Assembly (NCBI RefSeq): GCF_014646135.1
Contig: NZ_BMMW01000001.1
Coordinates: 575,570 to 639,569 of the forward strand
Length of the DNA stretch: 64,000 nucleotides
From: Nocardia camponoti
Lineage (GTDB): Bacteria; Actinomycetota; Actinomycetes; Mycobacteriales; Mycobacteriaceae
Reading direction: 5' to 3'
The number at the start of each line of letters is the position of its first letter. Positions within the stretch are counted from its first letter, which is position 1. Both the position numbers and the translations under genes were made by a program. The notes under the pieces were generated by a model. That model made no database searches. It saw only the letters and a program-made list of their open reading frames with translations, and was not told the DNA's origin. Shown here in pieces: positions 60,544 to 64,000 of the stretch.

Positions 60544-62961
60544 TCACCGCCGGTTAACCGAGTCCTCCGACTCATACGTCAACGTCACGTCATGGGTAAC
60601 CTCACCGCGCGTGACCCGCACCTGGCTCGCCACCGGCGGATACCCCCGCGCCACGATCGTGTACTCCCCTTCGGGCAGGTCAGGCACCAAATAGCGGCCC
60701 GTTTCGTCCGTCCGCGCGGTCGCGGCAGGGTCGCCGCCCGCATCCAGCACGGTGATCTCCACATCGGGAACGAGCCGGTCGCCGTCGACGCGCGCCGAGC
60801 CAACCAGCATCGCCATCGGCTCAAGGTCAACGTCACGACGCAGGGAACCGGTATCAGGAACGGTCAAGGTGACCGCGGTCGGGCGCATGTGGTCGGCCAC
60901 CGCGACGAGGGTGTACGTGCCGGTCACCACGTCGCGGCACACGTATCCACCGTCGTGGGCGGTGATCGACGCGCCAACTACGTCGCCCACCGAATCAGTG
61001 AGCGTGACCGTCGCGCCCGCGATCGGATCACCCCGCCGCGCTGACCGCACGATGCCGGTGAGTTCGCCCGCACCGACGAGCGTGAGGTCGACATGCAACG
61101 CCCGCTCCCCCATCGACACGCTCATCGCCTCCGGCTGATGCCCTGGCGCGGCGGCGATGAGCACGTAGTTGCCGGGGCGCGGCGCTTCGATCGAATACGC
61201 GCCGTCGGCGTCGCCGTTGCCGCGCGCGACCTGATGACCGAACCCGTCGATGAGCGTCAACGTCGCGGCGGGCACCGGCCGCGCGTCTTCGCGACGCAGC
61301 AATCCGGCGATCACGCGCGGACTGCCCGGGTGCAGTTGGTCGGCCATTTCGTGCGCGTCATGCAAGCTCACGTCACGCAGTACCGATGACGCGTCGTCGT
61401 CTTCGATTACCGACTTAACCGGCGAATCATCGCGCAGCGGAAGCTCTTTCATGAAAACGAGCACCAAACACGCGACGAGCGCGAGGTCGGCGGCAAGCAG
61501 GAAAACGCCGCCCATCGCGTCGGTGAAACCGGCGAGAATCGGGATGCGCACCGCGTCGGGCAATGTGGCGATCCCACTCGTATCCTGCTGCAGCGCCTCA
61601 AGGTGGCTCGCATCGAAACCGGGGGGAAGCGTGCCGCCGAAGGCGTCGGTGATCGAACCGGGCAGCAGATCGAACAGCACGGTCAGGAACACCGCGACGC
61701 CGAGCGTCCCGCCGAGCTGACGGAAGAATGTCGCCGACGCGGTCGACACCCCCATTTCCGTGCGCGGCACCGCGTTTTGGGCGGCGATCACGAGCGTTTG
61801 CATGCAGCCACCGAGGCCGAACCCCATGACCGCGCTATACAGTAGCGGCTGCCACAGCGGCCCTTCGTAACTGACGCGGGCGAACAGCGCGCAACCGATG
61901 GCGAGGATCATCGCGCCCAACACCGGCAACACCTTGTACCGGCCGGTCGCTTTGGTGATGAGCCCCGACAGCTGCGAACCGACCATGATGCCCGCGACAA
62001 GCGGGAGCATCAGCAACCCTGCCTTGGTCGGCGAAAAACCGCGCACCACCTGCAAATACTGCGGAACCATCGTGATCGCGCCAAACATCGCGACACCAAC
62101 GACGAAACCGCCGAGGATCGAAATGCTGAACGTCGAATTGCGAAACAGGCGCAGCGGCAACAACGCCGACGCGCCCATCATCAGTTCGACAATCAAAAAG
62201 AGCGCGAGGCCACCGGCACTAATGCCGTAGCAGGCCAACGCTTTTGGTGCGGTCCAGCCCCAGAGCCGCCCCTGTTCCGCGACGATCAACAGCGGCACAA
62301 CCGCCACGATGAGCGTGGCCGCGCCTAGCCAGTCGATCCGGCTAGCGCGCCTCGGCACCGACACGTTGAGCACCCGCGCGACCACCGCGAACGCGATCAC
62401 CCCCACGGGCACGTTCACGAGAAATACCCACCGCCACCCGTCGACGCCAGCGAGTTGCTCGAAGCCGGAAAGGAATCCGCCGACGACGGGACCGAGGACG
62501 GTCGCGATGCCGAACACCATGAGGAAGTACCCCTGGTACCGCACCCGTTCGCGCGCGGGCACAAGATCACCAACGATGGTGAAGGCCAACGACATCAGGC
62601 CACCCGCACCCAATCCCTGGAACGCGCGGCACGCGGCGAGCTCATACATCGTCGACGCGAACGCGCACGCGGCAGAGCCAACAACGAAGAGGCCGATGGC
62701 CAGCAGGTAGAACGGTTTGCGGCCGTAAATGTCGGCGAGTTTGCCGTAGAGCGGGGTGGTGACCGTCGCGGTGATGAGATACGCCGTTGTCGCCCATGCT
62801 TGCTCGTCAAAACCATCGAGACTGTTGGCAATCCGCACAATCGCGACACTCACGATGTTTTGGTCTAGCGCCGCTAGAAACACCCCTAGCAACAGACCGG
62901 ACAAAATGGTCATCGTGCGGCGATGGGTGAGGCGCGGTTCGACAGCGACAGTATCGGTCAT
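60544..62961 (-). CDS. DHA2-family MFS exporter with C-terminal carboxypeptidase-regulatory-like repeats
   Basis: An 805-residue protein. Residues 1-510 form a 14-TM DHA2 exporter (AALDQNIVSVAIVRIANSL with the DHA2 motif, LADIYGRKPFYLLAIG in the motif A position, and VPRTEMGVSTASATFFRQLGGTLGVAVFL). After TM14 a charged linker (ESVIEDDDASSVLRD...) leads to residues about 545-805 with three beta-rich carboxypeptidase-regulatory-like (CnaB-type) units of about 75-85 residues: IAGLLRREDARPVPAATLTLIDGFG, GELTGIVRSARRGDPIAGATVTLTDSVGD and LVGSARVDGDRLVPDVEITVLDAGGDPAATARTDETGRYLV. Topology puts this tail in the cytoplasm if 14 TMs are present. ATG 62961 is chosen; upstream starts are possible. Confidence 0.9.
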   Translation of the reverse strand: MTDTVAVEPRLTHRRTMTILSGLLLGVFLAALDQNIVSVAIVRIANSLDGFDEQAWATTAYLITATVTTPLYGKLADIYGRKPFYLLAIGLFVVGSAACAFASTMYELAACRAFQGLGAGGLMSLAFTIVGDLVPARERVRYQGYFLMVFGIATVLGPVVGGFLSGFEQLAGVDGWRWVFLVNVPVGVIAFAVVARVLNVSVPRRASRIDWLGAATLIVAVVPLLIVAEQGRLWGWTAPKALACYGISAGGLALFLIVELMMGASALLPLRLFRNSTFSISILGGFVVGVAMFGAITMVPQYLQVVRGFSPTKAGLLMLPLVAGIMVGSQLSGLITKATGRYKVLPVLGAMILAIGCALFARVSYEGPLWQPLLYSAVMGFGLGGCMQTLVIAAQNAVPRTEMGVSTASATFFRQLGGTLGVAVFLTVLFDLLPGSITDAFGGTLPPGFDASHLEALQQDTSGIATLPDAVRIPILAGFTDAMGGVFLLAADLALVACLVLVFMKELPLRDDSPVKSVIEDDDASSVLRDVSLHDAHEMADQLHPGSPRVIAGLLRREDARPVPAATLTLIDGFGHQVARGNGDADGAYSIEAPRPGNYVLIAAAPGHQPEAMSVSMGERALHVDLTLVGAGELTGIVRSARRGDPIAGATVTLTDSVGDVVGASITAHDGGYVCRDVVTGTYTLVAVADHMRPTAVTLTVPDTGSLRRDVDLEPMAMLVGSARVDGDRLVPDVEITVLDAGGDPAATARTDETGRYLVPDLPEGEYTIVARGYPPVASQVRVTRGEVTHDVTLTYESEDSVNRR

Positions 62962-63231
62962 GGAAATGCCCTGGTTCTGATCGGCTGGCAGATGGGTGAC
63001 GATCATTCGACCCACGCAAGGGCCGACAACCCCGCCACGGGCGGGTTGAACTCTTGTTGCACTGGTCCGGCGAGCTTACCCACTCCGAATTCCGCACCGA
63101 CAACGAGGGATCAAGTTACTGGCGATTCGCCCGAGATTCGTTGCCGCCGAACGACCGCGACCAGCACAAGCGACCGACGAATCGAGCGAGGGAGTTGCGA
63201 GCGGTCCGCGCGCGGCGCGATGATGGCGGCC

Positions 63232-63705
63232 ATGTCAGATTCTGATGCCGCCGACGCCGACTCCGACGGCGGCCGGGCGGCACTCACCGCCGCCGTCGAC
63301 GCGACAGTGGTCGGCGTGCGCCGCATGTATTACACGCACGGCGACACCGTCGACCGCACCGAAGGTCCCATCGAATTCACCTTCGCCGACGGGTCGACGT
63401 TGCTGCTCGACGCCGGGGTCGACGGTGCCGAACTGCGCATCGGCGCGCGACCGTGGCGCGACCCCTTCGAACCGCTCGTCGACCCGGTCAACATCGAATA
63501 CGTCGCTGCCTCAGGCAAATACACGGCGTTCGACGTGACCAACGACCTGCCGTATCGACTGCTCCGAGGCGCGTGCGTCGACGCGGTGTCGGTGGTTCCG
63601 CTGCCCGACGGTCGCCCGCAAGCCGCGACGCTCTATCTCGGCGCGCATTCGGTGAAGGCCGAGTCGATCGCCGACGAGCTGATCGTGACGCTGACGGCGG
63701 GTTAA
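63232..63705 (+). CDS. Hypothetical protein
   Basis: A 157-residue protein of unknown function; the first 20 residues are rich in Asp/Ala (DSDAADADSDGG). The body looks like a beta-barrel or roll (RMYYTHGDTVDRTEGPIEFTFADGSTLLLDAGVDGAELRIGARPWRDPF; PLPDGRPQAATLYLGAHSVKAESIADELIVTL). No family recognised. ATG 63232, ATG 63223 and ATG 63220 are all possible starts. It shares a TTAA overlap of stops with the convergent thioesterase gene. Confidence 0.72.
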   Translation: MSDSDAADADSDGGRAALTAAVDATVVGVRRMYYTHGDTVDRTEGPIEFTFADGSTLLLDAGVDGAELRIGARPWRDPFEPLVDPVNIEYVAASGKYTAFDVTNDLPYRLLRGACVDAVSVVPLPDGRPQAATLYLGAHSVKAESIADELIVTLTAG

Positions 63706-64000
63706 CCCGTTGTCTTGGCGAAGTGTTCCGACATCGCGTCGATCACCGCGCCGCTGATCTGCGCGTGCGGGTTGGCCAGCGCGGTGGTGGTGCAGATGCC
63801 GAACGCGCCCTGAGCGTCATACAGCACGGCTGAGCCTGCCGCGATGCCGTCGTCGCTAAAGTGGTTGTCGGCTTCCAAACCCATCTCGGTGCCAATCGGC
63901 AAGCGCGAGAACGTGATTGACACGTCGGTGTTGATGAAGCCGATTCCTTCGGTGCCCCAGTTGGTGACCAGGCTCGTCTGTTCGCCGGTCATCGCCGCGA
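63702..64000 (-). CDS. Acyl-CoA thioesterase-like protein, C-terminal part (5' truncated at window edge)
   Basis: The last 99 or so residues of a TesB/4HBT-superfamily thioesterase: SLVTNWGTEGIGFINTDVSITFSRLPIGTEMGLEADNHFSDDGIAAGSAVLYDAQGAFGICTTTALANPH, a typical second hot-dog domain of acyl-CoA thioesterases. The frame is open to the edge of the window, so the start and the first hot-dog lie beyond; the ATG at 63992 is probably internal. Confidence 0.75.
   Translation of the reverse strand, partial: AAMTGEQTSLVTNWGTEGIGFINTDVSITFSRLPIGTEMGLEADNHFSDDGIAAGSAVLYDAQGAFGICTTTALANPHAQISGAVIDAMSEHFAKTTG

Overview
The window is GC-rich and densely coded DNA from a mycolic-acid-producing actinobacterium (order Mycobacteriales, in the broad Nocardia/Rhodococcus/Gordonia group; the genus cannot be fixed by eye). 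The signs are a fused HadA/HadB dehydratase of mycolate synthesis, a furA-katG pair, the RNA polymerase-binding protein RbpA, Ddn-type and PPOX-type F420-linked oxidoreductases, a mycofactocin-type SDR, and frequent GTG and apparently leaderless starts. No rRNA, tRNA, CRISPR array, insertion sequence or phage gene was recognised.

Layout. 1-9.4 kb: the end of a DHA2 exporter, a LysE exporter, small regulators (XRE, AraC), a coupled E1/ThiF-like plus GNAT pair, a DUF1272-hydrolase operon facing a TetR gene across a double palindrome, and an SDR facing an HxlR regulator. 9.5-14.8 kb: VOC protein, HadAB, furA-katG with a strong bidirectional terminator, an SRPBCC protein and a Ddn-like oxidoreductase. 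14.8-24.9 kb: membrane hydrolase, DUF5994 protein, a rifampicin monooxygenase (rox) gene preceded by a rifamycin-associated element, an MmyB-like regulator facing an aldo/keto reductase, an esterase, a HugZ-like protein, HdeD, a GT9 glycosyltransferase and ArsR. 25-27.8 kb: an M23 endopeptidase, a membrane protein, a small Zn-ribbon protein and rbpA.

27.8-43.6 kb is the accessory core: a 4552-residue, four-module NRPS (C-A-T x4 plus TE) on the minus strand, followed by a translationally coupled DrrA/DrrB-type ABC exporter. The first module closely resembles EntF (aryl-accepting type C domain, serine code). The other three adenylation domains share one unusual hydrophobic code. The cluster sits between rbpA and lnt, where mycobacteria and relatives normally carry the polyprenol-phosphate mannose synthase (ppm1), which is absent here.

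43.6-64 kb: lnt, an amidohydrolase, a small RHH-like protein and fxsA (conserved order with rbpA in mycolata); a TSUP-TldD-TldE operon; a HAD phosphatase and a thiolase; an NmrA/SnoaL pair facing a LysR gene; a SanA-like protein; a F420-type PPOX protein; a ComB-like phosphatase; a mycofactocin-type SDR facing an IclR gene; a DHA2 exporter with a long carboxypeptidase-regulatory-like tail; a hypothetical protein; and a truncated thioesterase at the right edge.
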